Positions 35,570 through 49,031 of a DNA stretch of 64,000 bases are shown piece by piece. The DNA is from Lichtheimia corymbifera B2541 (Eukaryota; Mucoromycota; Mucoromycetes; Mucorales; Lichtheimiaceae): positions 100,565 through 164,564 of the forward strand of contig JNEU01000742.1 in NCBI GenBank assembly GCA_000697475.1, in the 5' to 3' direction. The position numbers and the translations under genes are program-made. Position 1 is the first letter of the stretch; every line of letters starts with the position of its first letter. Below the pieces are notes generated by a model. The model saw only the letters and a program-made list of their open reading frames with translations. It searched no databases and had not been told where the DNA came from.

Positions 35570-36580
35570 ACATTTTCATAGTGAAGCGTGTGGTCTTTAT
35601 AAGAACAAAGTTGTTCCTCGTAGTTGACAGCATCTTGTGCCCAAGTTTCACAATCGAGATGGGCAATATTCGGGGTGATGGACCGTCTATAATCGTTTCA
35701 TCTTATTTGGCCCGTCCGGTTCATTGAAAAATCATAATGAAGCATATGGTTTTAAATGAATGGAGTTGATCAGCAAGACTCAGAGAACCTTCATACCAAG
35801 TTTCAGGTTCAAAATGGGGAATCCCAAGGTAATTCAGAGTAATCGACATTTCATGAATTTGGGCGGGTGCGGAATTTCCGCCCTTTATAGTAAATCACTC
35901 ATTACACCCTACCATTCAAAAGTTTCAAATGATGCGTAATGTATTTATGAGAACGAAATTGATCAGCATATCCTAGAGCACCTTGTGTGAAAGTTTCAGG
36001 TTCGAGAGAGGCATTCTCGAGGTCCTGGGACCGTCCAGCCTTCATATATATCCGTCTGTTCATCGTCGGACGTCGGCATTTAAAACTTCATAATGAAGCA
36101 AGTAGTTTTTAAATGAATGGAGTTGATCAGCATGTCTAAGCCCACGGCCTGACCAAGTTTCACAATGGAGCTCGACAACCGCGGGGGTGTCCGCTATACA
36201 CCCTACTTGCGCTCCGTCCGACCCACGTCTCTCCTATATTTGGACCGTCGGATTCATTGGAACATCATAATGAAGCATACGGTTTTTAAATGAATGGAGT
36301 TGATCAGCATGACTCAGAGAAACTTCTTACCAAGAAATGGGGAATCCCAAGATAATACATAGTAAATGACTTTTTCATAAATCCGGCGCTTTCCCAATTT
36401 CCGTCCGTTATAGTTAATCCCACATTATGCCCTCCCATTCGAAATTTTTAAATGAAGTGTGGGTTCTTTATTAAGACAAAGTTGTTCAGCATGTCCTAGA
36501 GCATCTTCTCACCAAGTTTGAGGTTGAAATGAGCAATTCCAAGATCTTGGATTAATATATAATGTTCATGGATTTGTCTG
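35570..36580. repeat. Dispersed repeat, right copy (inverted relative to 1-950)
   Basis: Modules with the core TTTAAATGAATGGAGTTGAT occur at about 35,752, 36,110 and 36,283, with weaker relatives near 35,950 and 36,470. They alternate with blocks of the type CAAGTTTCAGGTTC and GGGGAATCCCAAG. All match the left copy on the opposite strand. No gene seen. Confidence 0.85.
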
Positions 36581-36599
36581 ACGGTGCCTGATCTATTCA

Positions 36600-37020
36600 A
36601 TTTCCACCTCTTCCACTTCCAGCTGCTTCCCTATTCTCAGTTCAACTGTTGCACCATTCACGTACAACTACAACCTGCGAACAATTGCACTGCTTCAACC
36701 CATCATGTCAATCCCACAGCTGTCTTGATCCGGTTGTCTTGGACTGAATAGCACACTCCATGGCCTGTGCACCCCACTGTAACACACGCCTTTCTTGACA
36801 CCACGCCTTCTCTTGTACACTTCTCTGCCATAATCAAGCGTAACAGCATTCATTCCAGCAGCTGTCATTAGCAAGGTCTTTACTTCATTGTCTCAAACAG
36901 CGTTCACAGCCTTGTCACTCTACTACTGCACACTCCTCTGCCGCGACCAAACGTAGCAGCCATTGCTATTATCAATGTCTCTTACTTCATTGTCTTAAGT
37001 TACTTGCAACAGCTTGCTGT
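36600..37020. repeat. Degenerate repeat related to the right window end
   Basis: Short blocks such as CTTGACACCACGCC, CAGCAGCTGTCATTAGC and TGTGCACCCC recur in similar order at 63.4-64.0 kb. The second half also repeats its own first half loosely (TTACTTCATTGTCT at 36,880 and 36,985). Confidence 0.6.
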
Positions 37021-38456
37021 GAAACATACGGATTACAAAGGATGGGGTGCCATATCAGCTACCGATCCACTGCAATCTTCAACTGGTTGAGGTGCGATGG
37101 AAGAAAATGACCAAGAAAGGATTGACCAGCATTCGGATGGAGAAGGGAGCATATCAGCAGCTATCACATGGCTCTTTTCAATCAACATATTGGATTTGAT
37201 GGATGGATGCAACCAAGTGCAGTGATGGGATATCCTGGAGTGTTGCTTCGGTTACTTGGAGTATCGTCCACAGGAACGATCACGGGGATACAGTTGAGGA
37301 TGATGATGGATTGGATGGGATTGACGAAATGGATTATATCTTGGCGAAAGGTGCTTTACAGCCATGGATGGTGTTGGAATACTCAAGCCAATGCATGCAG
37401 CAGCTATTGATGAAGGATATTATGACGGCAGTAACCAAGACTACCATAGCACAATTATCCCTGCTACCTCTATGCGATTCACCCGTAGCTTATCCAATTT
37501 ACAATGTTGTTCCCTTGTCATACTTACTCGATAAACCTCCATACTACCATGTGCTATTCTTGGACCTTTTCATTGATTCAACATATATTAAAAGAGCATC
37601 TACAATCAGTTCATAATCACAAGATGTGGATCACTTGGCTGGTTCTGGATTGAAAGGGGGAAATGGAAACTTGAAGGTTGGAAAGCGAGATTGGGACATT
37701 TACATCATTGTACTGGGATACTTTTTGTCACAACTTTTTAGTTCACGTACTGATAGACAAGAGGCAAGTGTGGTTCTCGAACGCTTGTAGTATTGCAAGA
37801 TATTAATTCCCAAGTGATGATGGCCAACATAGTACTTGTTATATAATATAAAGCTTGGCTCATTGTTAGCTTGATTCATTTTGTTCAATAAAGAAAAAAG
37901 AATTGTGATATAATGTTTCACGAGTATGCTTATCTACGATAATGTTCAATCCTATGCAACCTTGTATAAAAATGAACCGGACCTCTCTGTAGGTGATGAT
38001 CCTATAATCATGCATTTCTCCACCAATAGCATTGACCTTGAAGCCCTGTCATCTTGGTTTTAAGTTACACGAGCACGCCCTTCTGCATCTTTTGCTCGCT
38101 AGTACAGTACGAGTGAGGCTATCGACAACGAACAAAGACCATTTTCATATATAACATTACGTGTAGAACATACAAATGCCCATATCTCAAAATGCAAAGT
38201 TCAAGAAAAACGTGTCATTATCAATAGCGTAGGGATGTGATAGCATTCTGGGAGTGTAATATGCTATGTGTGACAAGCAATCATCAGTTCGTGAAGTAAT
38301 ACATAGTCACCATCCACTAGGCATTCCTTTATAACACGCAATAGGCATTAAAACACATACATAAAGCAGCATCATCATACAAACAATGTTTTGGCTTGAA
38401 AAGGCAAGGAAACCCGGGCTGTTGTAGTTTATATAGAAAGCTACCAGTTATTCTAT
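37021..38456. other. Gene-poor stretch
   Basis: A 137-codon ORF at 37,203-37,616 overlaps another in a different frame; its acidic middle (EDDDGLDGIDEMDYI) might be a relic, but no family was recognised. The rest is AT-rich with no visible feature until the hexosaminidase stop codon. Confidence 0.4.
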
Positions 38457-40949
38457 TCACTTTTCTAGATCCTCGGGGAATGTAGAATCACACATGGAAG
38501 GATTTTTCCCGCTACATTATAATAAGCAATTAGCATTCCACAGGAAGGAAAACATGAAGATACTGCTACTTACCACCACAAGGGTTGAAGAGCTTCGGCT
38601 TGGATTCCACGCTGGACAAGACGATAACGCCAGTCGAACATGCGAGACATTGCATCACTCAAGTCACGTTTCTCGTTTTCAGTGTTGTATCGCCCAGACC
38701 ACAAGACCTCTGCTGCTGCTGCAGTACGTGGCCTATATTAAATAAAATCGTGATTAGCAAATATGTATGCATTGCTATGTATCCGTGCCACTTACCATAA
38801 TCGTACGTCAAGTGCAGTACTATCGGTTTGTTCTGCCCAAAGGGCTACTTCGCCTCCCAAGACATTGTCGGCTTCTTGTTTCGTAAGATTGTAGGCCATG
38901 TCGTAGCTATAGATACGTTGCCAGGTTTTGAACGGTCTAAAGCGTCATGATTGTTAATACTCCAAAATCAATGGCACCATGTGAAAAATAATAACTTACG
39001 AGCACCAGTCACCACCACTACCACCCCAATTGGATGGGCGATAATTGTCTGTCAATTGATGTCGGTCCAATTCCTCTGCAAGTGATTCTGGGACCTTGGG
39101 TTGTTCTTGTTCATCGTAAGAATCATCATTGCCACTATAACAGTCGATCAATAACAGCACTTTGCAACATCTGATATTATGCAACTTACGTCCAACCACC
39201 GTGACCACAATCCAGGTACCAAAAGTTGGCGTGTGAAGCGATCACCTTGTATCCTTTCTTTGCTGCTTCTTGGACAGGCTTGTTCCATACCTGCAAGACA
39301 ACGTCTTTTGAGATGGGTAATTGATTATCTGTGACCGAATCTGTGGAATATATGTAAGCTACATGGCGCAAAATATGATTCATTCAACAACAAACCTTCC
39401 CAAAGGATGGCTTTTTTGCCAGAATTTTGAATGAATTGGACTTCCTTGTTCAAAAACATGTGCAACAACTGGTCACCGGTAGCATTGTATTTGCTCATGT
39501 ATTCTTGTACTCGATGATCTTGTTCCCAGCACTTGTAAATAGGTTCGTCACCACCGCCATGATACCAGTTATCAGGGAAGAGGGAAGCAACCTCGGATAT
39601 AACCTTCTCCACAAGATGATATGTTTCTTCAAGAACAGGATTCAATTGACCCGTGGTAGGTTCAGCAGCCAAGCGCTCGCTCCATTCGTTGCTCGGATCC
39701 AAAAAGAATTTCCCATTGCATGTTCTATTTCAACAAAATGAGATTCTTTGTGTAAAGAAAGAAAGCTTACTTACATGAGATCAGGGTGGGAATTAGCCCA
39801 AGAACCGGTGTGAGCAGGCTGCATTAATAAGAGATGAGTTTGAAATTTCTGGATAATGAAAGGAGGAGAGCTCGTTTACCATGTCGATTTCTGGGATGAC
39901 ACGAATACCCCTGGATCGTGCATATTCCACAACACGTTTAACATCCTTTTTGGAATAGACCAATCTTCGGTTGTTGAGCACATAGGCGGCTTGTTGAGCA
40001 AGTTCAGGAACACCGTCCAATCGTAAAGGAAAGCTCTGTGAATCTGTAATGTGCCAATGGAATACCTATACGTGCTGTGAGTAAATTATACCTATGCACC
40101 TCTTGAGCAGCACACACATACATTCATTTTGTTGTACGCCATTCCATCAATGGTTCGCAGGATATCAGAAACAGGAAAGTAATTGCGAGATGTATCTAAT
40201 ATGTAAGGGGTTGTTAGTCATTGATGTCAAAGGATAAAGCAACCTTTACAACATACCCAGCATCAAACCGCGATGAGAATACACAGGTGCATCTTCAATA
40301 TGGATAGGTGTTTCAGGGATATACAATTGCATCGTAGTGTTGGTAGCATCATCTTCGGAATAATCAAGGATGGGAGCTTCCTTTGGAGGGCGTGCCTTGA
40401 CAAGCTGGGAAAATGTTTCTAATCCACGTAATGCTCCCCATACAGTGGCGGCACGCAGTCGACCTTCAAATTCTTGAATATCCAAAGTGTATGATTCATC
40501 GACACCGTGATCCAATTCCGCACTTGGGTTATCAACAATAATGTCAAGCTGAGATAGATGAGATGTGGCCATCGTTGTACGGATCATTGGTTGCTTTGGC
40601 ACTTGAACCTGTCATTATCCATGGTTATTAATCTTCATGATGGAAATCAAACATACCCTCTACTTACAGGCATCCATTGTTCAGAGCGTACAAGATCAGT
40701 GTATCGATTGATAGCATCTTTCAAAACAGGGATGTCAGGTGCATTGAATTTGAACGAGGTGATCTATGAATGTATCACAATAAGTCATCCAAACATGCTG
40801 TTATGTTGCTTTTCATTTACGTTGAGAACGACGTCGGTATCACCAGAGTCAATGAATTGTGGGATAGGCCATAGGAATGCTCCTTGCAAAGCCCAGGAAA
40901 TAGAGGGGAAGAGGGTAGTGGCGACTAAAGCGGCACGACTGATTTTCAT
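38457..40949 (-). CDS. Secreted GH20 beta-N-acetylhexosaminidase
   Basis: Twelve exons, complement(38457..38511, 38574..38732, 38796..38936, 39000..39134, 39190..39340, 39396..39724, 39775..39818, 39880..40065, 40122..40195, 40257..40608, 40668..40763, 40821..40949), 616 aa. It removes terminal GlcNAc/GalNAc, for example from chitin oligomers. A signal peptide ([20 protein letters not shown]) is followed by an N-terminal GH20b domain, then the TIM barrel: [41 protein letters not shown], the catalytic DE in [27 protein letters not shown], and [10 protein letters not shown]. The end [14 protein letters not shown] is typical. Several Asn-x-Ser/Thr sites suggest glycosylation. Signal, motifs and length agree with cell-wall or extracellular chitin turnover. 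Confidence 0.95.
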
Positions 40950-41061
40950 GAATGATAGAGCGAGCGAGGCGTTGAGAGAAAGAAAGTAAAGAAAAAAGGA
41001 GTAAACCAGGTAAATGGAATGTAAAATGTCGTTTTTATTATGCAAAGATCCTGCCTTGGCT

Positions 41062-41409
41062 TTAACTGTAATCAATGACCTTCTTGATATAGTAAGCACC
41101 TGCGGTCAACGACAAGACTGACATTGCTGCTGGCACAGGCTTTTTGAATCCGCTCTTGATGGCACGGGGGATCATTCCACCAGCAAGAACTGCCGATGCA
41201 GCGACAGCTGTCTCGTGTCCGTAATCTTTGTTTTCCTTGATGAGGTAACCTGCCACACCGTAAAGGGAACCAACAGCAACACCGGCAACCAACGAAGGCA
41301 CAGAACGCGTCTTTGCGAAACCAGCAATACCACTGCAACAATATATGATGAGCATACATATCGCGTAGATAGTGGATGTCATTTACCCAACGGTGGACAA
41401 GGCAGCCAT
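41062..41409 (-). CDS. TMEM14-family small membrane protein
   Basis: Two exons, complement(41062..41332, 41387..41409), 97 aa. The short TMEM14 (UPF0136) fold: FAKTRSVPSLVAGVAVGSLYGVAGYLI, a central Ala/Gly-rich helix, and RAIKSGFKKPVPAAMSVLSL near the end. About four membrane helices are expected. Animal TMEM14C helps move porphyrin precursors in mitochondria; the fungal role is not established. Upstream of, and on the same strand as, the hexosaminidase. Confidence 0.92.
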
Positions 41410-42581
41410 GGTATAGCAAGGATGATGGGACATGGTTGATGAAAAGAAGAATAAGGTTGACAACGTTGTCCGCACCCGCCGATTTTATGTTTATGTGCGG
41501 AGTGAATGAAGCTGTCTGTTGTTACGGCAACGGGCCGACAATCGGCGCATGGCAACACAGACAGAGAGAATGGAATCGCTGGTTCGGTGATAACGTATAT
41601 AGTCTATATATTCCGAGATAATAATAAGATGCTGTATAACAATCGATGAAGACGTTTGAATGGGAGGATTGTACATGAGAAAACCCACATAGTAGATATT
41701 ATGACAATCAACAAAGGATATATTAATCATTAGAGGATGGTCCTACATACATACAACGAAATGAAAAAGGGGATAAAAAGACGACATGTCTTGCTTGTTG
41801 TTGCATAGCTCCCTGCGTATCCCCTTTTTGTTTTTGAACTTTTGTTACAATAGACCATGGTGTATTTCCACTTTTCATCAAAGGCTCCATATGTACATAG
41901 ACCAAGAGACTGATCCTGGTAGTCATTTGCATCATTTACAACAAGGGATATATTTAACCCAACCACCTCTTTCATGTTTATCATTTTCTCTTTTTCTTCA
42001 GGGTGCTAGTGATACGCAGTGTTGGGTTTATCATTATTGGGGGAAATCGGACGTATGATGTCAACTTCTTGCATTATTGCCTTTATATAGTATCATGTTT
42101 TCAAGTAAACGTTAACGTTACTAATGCTACCACGTGCTGCATAAGATAACAGTAAAGATGATGTTGTCATGGGCTGCATGGGCGCTTGAAGGAACCCAAC
42201 CACCCCCCTCTCCTCGAATGCTTCATCCAGGGCTCCGACTGGGCAATCATAAAGTCAACACATTACAATAGTACCCAACCACAAAGGTGTACGTTGCTCA
42301 CACGCTCTCTTTCCAAGGTAAGCAGGTGTATATCAAGGTGGTGGCAGCTTGTCCATGAGCAAACAGTAGTTGACTGTGTAGAAAAGCACATTCAAGGGCA
42401 GCGGTTTTCTGAGCTTGACAATCGATGACTTTGGGTCAACTGGCACGCCATTCTCCTTCCTCTTTCTCCTGTTGAACACGGCCATCCGAATCTCTGCAAC
42501 ACGACTTTGAGCAGGTTACTATATTAACAAGAATACAATGTGAGCAGCAGTATCACTGACGAATAAACACCTTCCTAGTTC
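41410..42581. promoter_or_regulatory. Divergent region between the TMEM14 gene and the MAPKKK gene
   Basis: 1.17 kb between start codons, with no recognisable gene. Both promoters are presumed here. Small ORFs on either strand lack motifs. Confidence 0.5.
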
Positions 42582-45500
42582 ATGTCATCACCTTACAGTC
42601 GACCATCCCAACCTCCTAATTCGTCGTCGTCGTCTTCGTCGTCGTCGTCTTCTTCGTCTCGACTTTCACCAGCGTATAATGGGATACCAGCTCGATCGAC
42701 TCCTCAAGGATCTATCCTACCCTATATTCCAGAACGCACATCGTCGAATCCCGAGCAAATCTCAAAGATTGTCAACTCTCTCAACTATGATGTGTCCCAA
42801 ATTCGACCTCTTTATCAAGGACGACTACGTACCAATGGTGCACCCGACTTGAGCGCTATCAATGTCAGTAGTAGACCTACAGCGACGAGTGGTGGCAGTA
42901 ACGTTACGACACCTACAGCAGCAGCTGCAGCAGCAGCATCAACTAGTACGCCTATCGGTACAGCACATCCATCTGCAGTTGGTGTATCGACATTCGACTG
43001 GGCCAGCATTCCTGTGAGTCCACGTACTAAGCCTGGTAATACCAATGAAGGAGGATGGAAGATTAGCTCGAAAAGAGTACCCCATTTGCAGGTAAATAGT
43101 GTGTGGGATTGCGTTCAACTCTGGGTGATTAAGCATTCTTTTTTGTAGGATCACTCATATCAACAACAGCATCACATTCCACCACCTCTCCAATCTCCTT
43201 ATTATCACCAGTTCCCTCAGCAACAACAACCACAGCAACAGCAACAGCGTCTACAACGTATCCAAGTCACCACCGATTCCAATACATTCCATAGCTTGAC
43301 AGTGACCGATCTCGTTGATCCAGCCGTTATCAAGACTACCATCCTTCGAAAGCTGAATCTGGATTTGGGACATCAATACCTCTATTATCATGAAAATGGT
43401 GTCATGTACCAGCATGAGAATGGCGAACGTTTCTGTAAGCAACAAGGAAATCATTGCAAGTGTCTTTGAACTAACCATGTCATATATACAGATGCTCCTT
43501 TGACGGATGAGGAACTTGTCAACATATGCCGTGCATCAGATGAGAGACCCAAGGATCAAATATCGGTCATGCTCGCAGATCAGCTATTGCCACCTTATGC
43601 AAGGGATGGTCGAGGTATCTATCCTGATATCCCTAGTGATTATCATTATCGATCGCAATATGCAAGGTAAGAGAGAATAGGATAGAGATGCGTATATACT
43701 AATTGTATTGAGTAACATAGGAATGTGGTACCAGTCATGTATCCAAGGGCAACGGAGCCACACAATACCTATTATGGACACCCCGGATCTTCTATGCATC
43801 CAGAGACCTATGATTCTCAATACAGCCCAGTTATGTCAAGTTCACCCAAGATAATACCGGTGACCAATGTTCATCATCCTCGTCCAGCTGCTACTGCATC
43901 CACACCCAGTGATGAATTGAGACAAGACAGCGGCTATTTTGAACGTAGTTACAAGCGATCCTCAGCACGTAGCACATCTTCTATGGAACGACTTTCTCTC
44001 CAGGATCCTCCTCCCCCTACGCATAAAGCTGCAGAATTATGGGCCGTTCCACCTCAACAACAACAACAACCTGTTGCTGTCAATGAGACCACGGATACTA
44101 AAGCTGCTCCAGTTTCTTTATGGGCTGTTCCACCTCAACGTCATCCCGAATCATCATCGTCATCATCATCCGCAGCAGAAGAGGATAAGTCTATTCCATC
44201 AGTATCTTTATGGGCAGTACCCCCACAATCGACTTCTTCCTTGGAATCCTCAGCCAATGATGAAAGCAACAAGCAGCAAACGACTTCACTTTGGGCTGTG
44301 CCTCCTCAACATTCTATGGAATCATCCACTGATCCGGATACCAATAATACATCAGAGCCTGTATCACTTTGGGCAGTTCCTCCTCAAAAAGAACATGAGA
44401 CGCCTTCTTCTTCTTCTTCAAGCTCGTTATGGGCAGTCCCACCTCAAAAGACGCCTGATCCAGTGAAACAACCATCATCATCAACAAGTTTATGGGCAGT
44501 ACCACCTCAACGATCCTTGGATCCAGTTGCAGAAGCTGAGGATATTCCAGAGGGCAATGATAACAAGCATGCACCTGTGTCATTATGGGCTGTTCCTCCT
44601 CAACATGGATTGGAAGGCGAGGGTGATGCTAGTGCTACTACATCGAGTGATCATTCAGGCGATGGTTTGTGGGCTGTTCCTCCTTCCAATGCTGAATCCA
44701 GTAATTCAGAAGCAGACGATTTGACATTGAAACCAAGACCACGTCCAAGTGCATCTACCGAGTCGACTCTTAAAAAGAGATGGCAACATCGACGACAATA
44801 TTCTGATGGTGGTCGTGTACCCGAGCAAGAAAATATGGCAGGCAATAGACGCACTGTACGTTTTGTGAGTCCCAATGCGACTTCCTATGTCGAGGATGGC
44901 GTTGAGAAATTATCGTTACGAGACGACGCAGCATCATCATCGAATGAATCAGGTTCATTGGATGAAAAGCAACACCACCGCAACAATCACAATCTGCATA
45001 TTCAAATACCAGCTTCAGACGATGATACTACGATCTCTTCTCGATCACCTCGTACACCAAGACAACGTACGCCATTATCGGCCAACAGTAGTAGCGGTGC
45101 TTCACCTATTTCCAGCTCGCATGAAACCAGTGAACATGAGGATGAAACATGGGGCGAGCGTCCATCCATTGAACAATTGTACCGTGACATTGACAAGTAC
45201 TTGCCGGGTCATGATCTTGACAAAGAGATCTTTATTGATACATCAAATGCCGCTGGTGCTGGTGCTGGTGGTGGTACACCTGGGACATCCACGAATACTA
45301 TCGCTGCTGCTGCTGCACAATCCGCTGCTGCATCACCTGCCCCACGTCGTTTGCAAGGCCATAAAAAGTCTATTCGTGTTGTTGCAAATGAAGCCCATCG
45401 CAACTGGAGACAAGCAATGAATGTTATTCGTGTCAACCATCTCTTGAGACGACGAAGCACCAAAATGTGGGGAAGAAAGGTTGAGCAAGTCAAACCCGGT

Positions 45501-46737
45501 ATGATTATTGAGGAACAAAGTATCCCAAAGGAGAGTCAAGATGCTGGTTATATAGGTATGTGTGTATATGGACATAACCTGGTAGTGGTTATTATTGACG
45601 TTTCAATATTTTTATAGCACCAACCAAGATGCAATGGGTACGTGGTGAGCTGATTGGCCGTGGATCCTTTGGTCGTGTTTACCACGCTCTCAATGTGGCA
45701 GCTGGAGAATGGATTGCTGTCAAGGAAGTCGATGCCCCCAAAACAAAATCGGATATGCTGAATGACAAGATGCGTGATGCTGTCGACTCTTTATATCGCG
45801 AGGTGTCTCTGCTCAAGGATCTTGATCATGAAAATATTGTCCAATATCTCGGTTATGATTATGATGAGGAGGAAGGCCATATCAACATCTTTTTGGAGTA
45901 CGTTCCTGGTGGTAGCATTCTCAGTGTGCTTCACAAGACGGGTCGTTTTGAGGAAGTGTTGGTTCGATTCTTTACGCGACAAATCCTTTTGGGATTGGAG
46001 TATTTGCATGATCGCAATATCATGCATCGAGTAAGTTACCACGTGGATAATGAAAGACAGGGGTTCTAATATGGGGATGGCTATATAGGATATCAAGGCA
46101 GGCAATATCTTAGTGGATCAGAATGGTGTATGCAAGATCACAGACTTTGGTCTCTCCAAGCCGAGTGGTCAAGAAGAGGCGTATGATCCCAATTCCAATA
46201 CGCTTATGAAGGGCACAGTATTCTGGATGGCACCCGAAGTGATTCGATCAGACTACAGCGCAAAGATTGATATTTGGAGTCTTGGATGTACCGTGATTGA
46301 AATGCTGAGCGGGAACCATCCTTGGCTTGATCTTAATATGCTAGCTGCACTGTATAATGTAAGTTTACTCGACAAGGATTGGATAGAACATATCGCTTAA
46401 TACTGATATACACATGTAGCTCGGAAAATACCAAGCACCACCATTACCCGAAGATGCCTCAGATGCAGCAAAGGATTTCCTTAATCAGTGCTTTATCATG
46501 TAAGTTCAAGATTGGTTTATTGTTATTATGCTGTCATTGACATTTATGTTTTATATAGCAACCCTGAAGAGCGACCGACAGCAGCTGATTTACTAGTCCA
46601 TCTCTTTGTCCGCCAGGAACCATCATTCAATTTCAAGGCAAGTCAAATGATGTGTATATGAATGGATCATCATGTAACTGACAGAGATGGATTTATAGAA
46701 ATACATGAAAGAAGTGGAAGCCAAATCGAAATCTTGA
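42582..46737 (+). CDS. MAP kinase kinase kinase (Bck1-like) with LWAVPP repeats
   Basis: Nine exons: 42582..43091, 43149..43434, 43492..43666, 43721..45555, 45618..46030, 46089..46358, 46420..46499, 46559..46637, 46699..46737; 1228 aa. The long N-terminus is disordered with Ser and Gln runs. A folded segment near 195-300 (SLTVTDLVDPAVIKTTILRK) may be a ubiquitin-like/RA-type domain. The C-terminal kinase (about 942-1215) has GRGSFGRVY, the AVKEVD Lys, HRDIKAGN, DFGLSK and WMAPEV, so it should be active. Overall layout and kinase resemble Bck1, the cell-wall-integrity MAPKKK. Residues about 427-640 carry nine LWAVPP repeats (Part 2). The last intron starts with GC. No evidence of a frameshift. 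Confidence 0.93.
44030..44690 (+). repeat. Nine LWAVPP peptide repeats inside the MAPKKK
   Basis: Copies begin near nucleotides 44036, 44119, 44209, 44290, 44369, 44428, 44491, 44584 and 44668. Eight read LWAVPPQ and the last LWAVPPS; a Ser (or Glu or Gly in one copy each) usually precedes. Spacers are 10-25 residues of Ser/Pro/Asp-rich sequence and are not conserved. Codons differ between copies mainly at third positions. Confidence 0.95.
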
Positions 46738-47153
46738 ACATTATTCTCTTATACTTAATACCATTATTGTCCTTCATCCATTTACCTACGCACCACCACC
46801 ACCATCATTCAATTACCACACACCACATATACACATTATCATCCGCATTACTCTTTCTTATGTAGATGTCCTTTTTTTCCCTTTATAAAACATCCTGCGT
46901 GCCTTGATGGCAACAACAAGTTTTCATTTATATGAAGAGAGAGGTGGGTGAGAGAGAGAGAGAGAGTGTGTGTGTGTGTGTATATATATCATGCAAGGTA
47001 TCGTCACAAGCCTTGCACTTTCCAATTCAAGACGAGCTTCAAATTCTGCTGTCTGATTCGTCTTTTTTGTGTATCTGATTCTACCCACCCGTGAGTTTTC
47101 TTCTTGTCCCAAGACGTCCCACGCAACGATCAACAAGTTGCAACCAGCAAAGC
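46738..47153. other. Short intergenic region with a compound microsatellite
   Basis: A (GA)n-(GT)n-(AT)n tract lies at about 46,950-46,990, between the MAPKKK stop and the Yrb2-like start. No gene seen. Confidence 0.6.
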
Positions 47154-49031
47154 ATGTCTTCTCCAACTGAATCGATTAGCGACTTTGGCAAGTTATCTTT
47201 TATCTTGTGAGACGCCCCCTTTCGTCATTGTGCCCTCTCCTTCTCCTCCCCGCGCGTTCTTTATAGACAACCAACACCACCACAACCACCACAGCCACCA
47301 CCATTCCATCGCCATTGTTCGAGAGGGGGGTGAGAGATGGGAAGCGTTGGCATTATGGAAAAAGTCATTAACCAGGATGTATCATAATAGACGACGCTGC
47401 ATCTACCAAGAAACGACTTCGTGATCAATCGGTTGATCCAGAGGAACCTACCAAGGAACAGGTAGTATCTTTATTCGATAAACTACATTGGGATACTGAT
47501 AAGCTATCATTAGGTGGATACTTCAAGTGCGAGCACGGCTCCAAAGAAAACGTAAGTGATGGCCTGAAAATGGTGTAAAGCTGGTATATTCATGCACTCG
47601 GTTTATAGCAAACATGATGACGAGAACACCACATCTGTACGCACCATTCGTCAAAACCTGAAGGATATGTCAACAGCTGATAATGCTAATGTCGCAACCA
47701 CCACCACCACCGCTATGGAGGATGAACAACAACAACACCAACCAGCCTCATCCACTGTATCACCCAATGATTCCGATTCCGAGTTAGATACTGCCAATGT
47801 TGGATCATCATCTGCAACAAGCAATAATGGTAGCACCAATTCTGCCATGGCACGGTTTGGAGGTTCTTCAAGTGGTGACAATAATAACGATTGGGGTGAA
47901 TTTGCTGAAGACGACAATGAAAAACAACCAACAACAACAACAACCACGACATCATCATCGGATCAGTCGCCAGAAAAACCAAAGTATACTTTTGGAGCTA
48001 CATCAGGATTCGGTACAAAAGGATGGGCTGCATCACAACAAACCACTCCCTCTCCTTTGAGTACAAATACAACCCAAAAGGTAAGGGAACACACAAGCAA
48101 TCAGGACAAGATGGAATGCTTACCGATGTGTATATTTGTATAGCATACATTTGGTGGATTCTCTTCAAGGACCTTGAGTGGCAATACCACCGGTAGCACT
48201 TTTGGTAGCACCAATGCAGCAACAACAACGACAACATCTACGACTACGAGTGGAAATGATGCTACAGCTTCCTCGTCCGCCTCCTCTACGTCAACACCTT
48301 CCTTTGCTTCCTTTGCTAATGCAAGCGCTTCTCCTTTCGCTTTGGCAGCTGCAGGTGGCAACACCAATGCCTTGTCATCTTTGCCCAATGTCTTATCCAA
48401 ACAATCTTCGGCTATATCTGAAAAGAGCGACAATGACGAGAATGCAAGTGAAGCATCTACAACAGCTGATCAACCTACAGAGGAATCCGAATCCACAAGA
48501 GTAAAAGCCATCGTTCAGCAAAAAGAAGGTATATATATATGGAGAATGGCTTTGATCCCATCACTCGACACTAATATTCTTTTCATAGTGAAAACTGGCG
48601 AAGAGGATGAAAAGACATTATACCAAACAAAAGCAAAATTGTATGTGATGGAGCAATCAACCGGGAATTGGAAGGAACGAGGAGCTGGTACTATGCGTAT
48701 AAATACCAAGGAAACTGCATCTGGCACCCAACAAACACGGATTGTCATGCGAGCTGATACCGTCTTCCGTGTCATCCTCAATTTACCCATGTTTGAAGGC
48801 ATGAAGTTTCTCATTATGCAAGACAAGTTCGTTCGCTTTGCTGGTTTTGAAACCGTAGTCAAGGACGATGGTAAATCGGAAACCAACCTGGTCAACTATG
48901 CTCTAAGGGTAAGTGGTGGAGGAGAATCGTGTGTTCGTGGCGATGGTATTTATAATCGATATCTCTAGGTGGCAAATCCTAGTATAGCAGCTGAATTGCA
49001 ACAACAATTGACAGCCTGTGTCCCTCATTAA
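47154..49031 (+). CDS. Ran-binding-domain nucleoporin-like protein (Yrb2-like)
   Basis: Seven exons: 47154..47187, 47391..47461, 47514..47551, 47609..48080, 48144..48528, 48589..48908, 48969..49031; 460 aa. A basic N-terminus (STKKRLRDQ) is followed by Thr/Ser-rich disorder with TFGATSGFGTKG and TFGGFSS motifs like FG nucleoporins, and a C-terminal RanBD (about 320-455) with KLYVMEQSTGNWKERGAGTM and RIVMRADTVFRVILN, typical of Yrb2/RanBP3. Such proteins assist Crm1 export. The first intron begins GCAAGT; the alternative GTGAGA donor downstream gives an early stop. The 203-base first intron is long for this window. Confidence 0.9.

Noticed and set aside
43939..45420. Long ORFs in shifted frames over the MAPKKK repeat region
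   Set aside because: These are shadows of the low-complexity coding frame; codon variation follows the MAPKKK frame.
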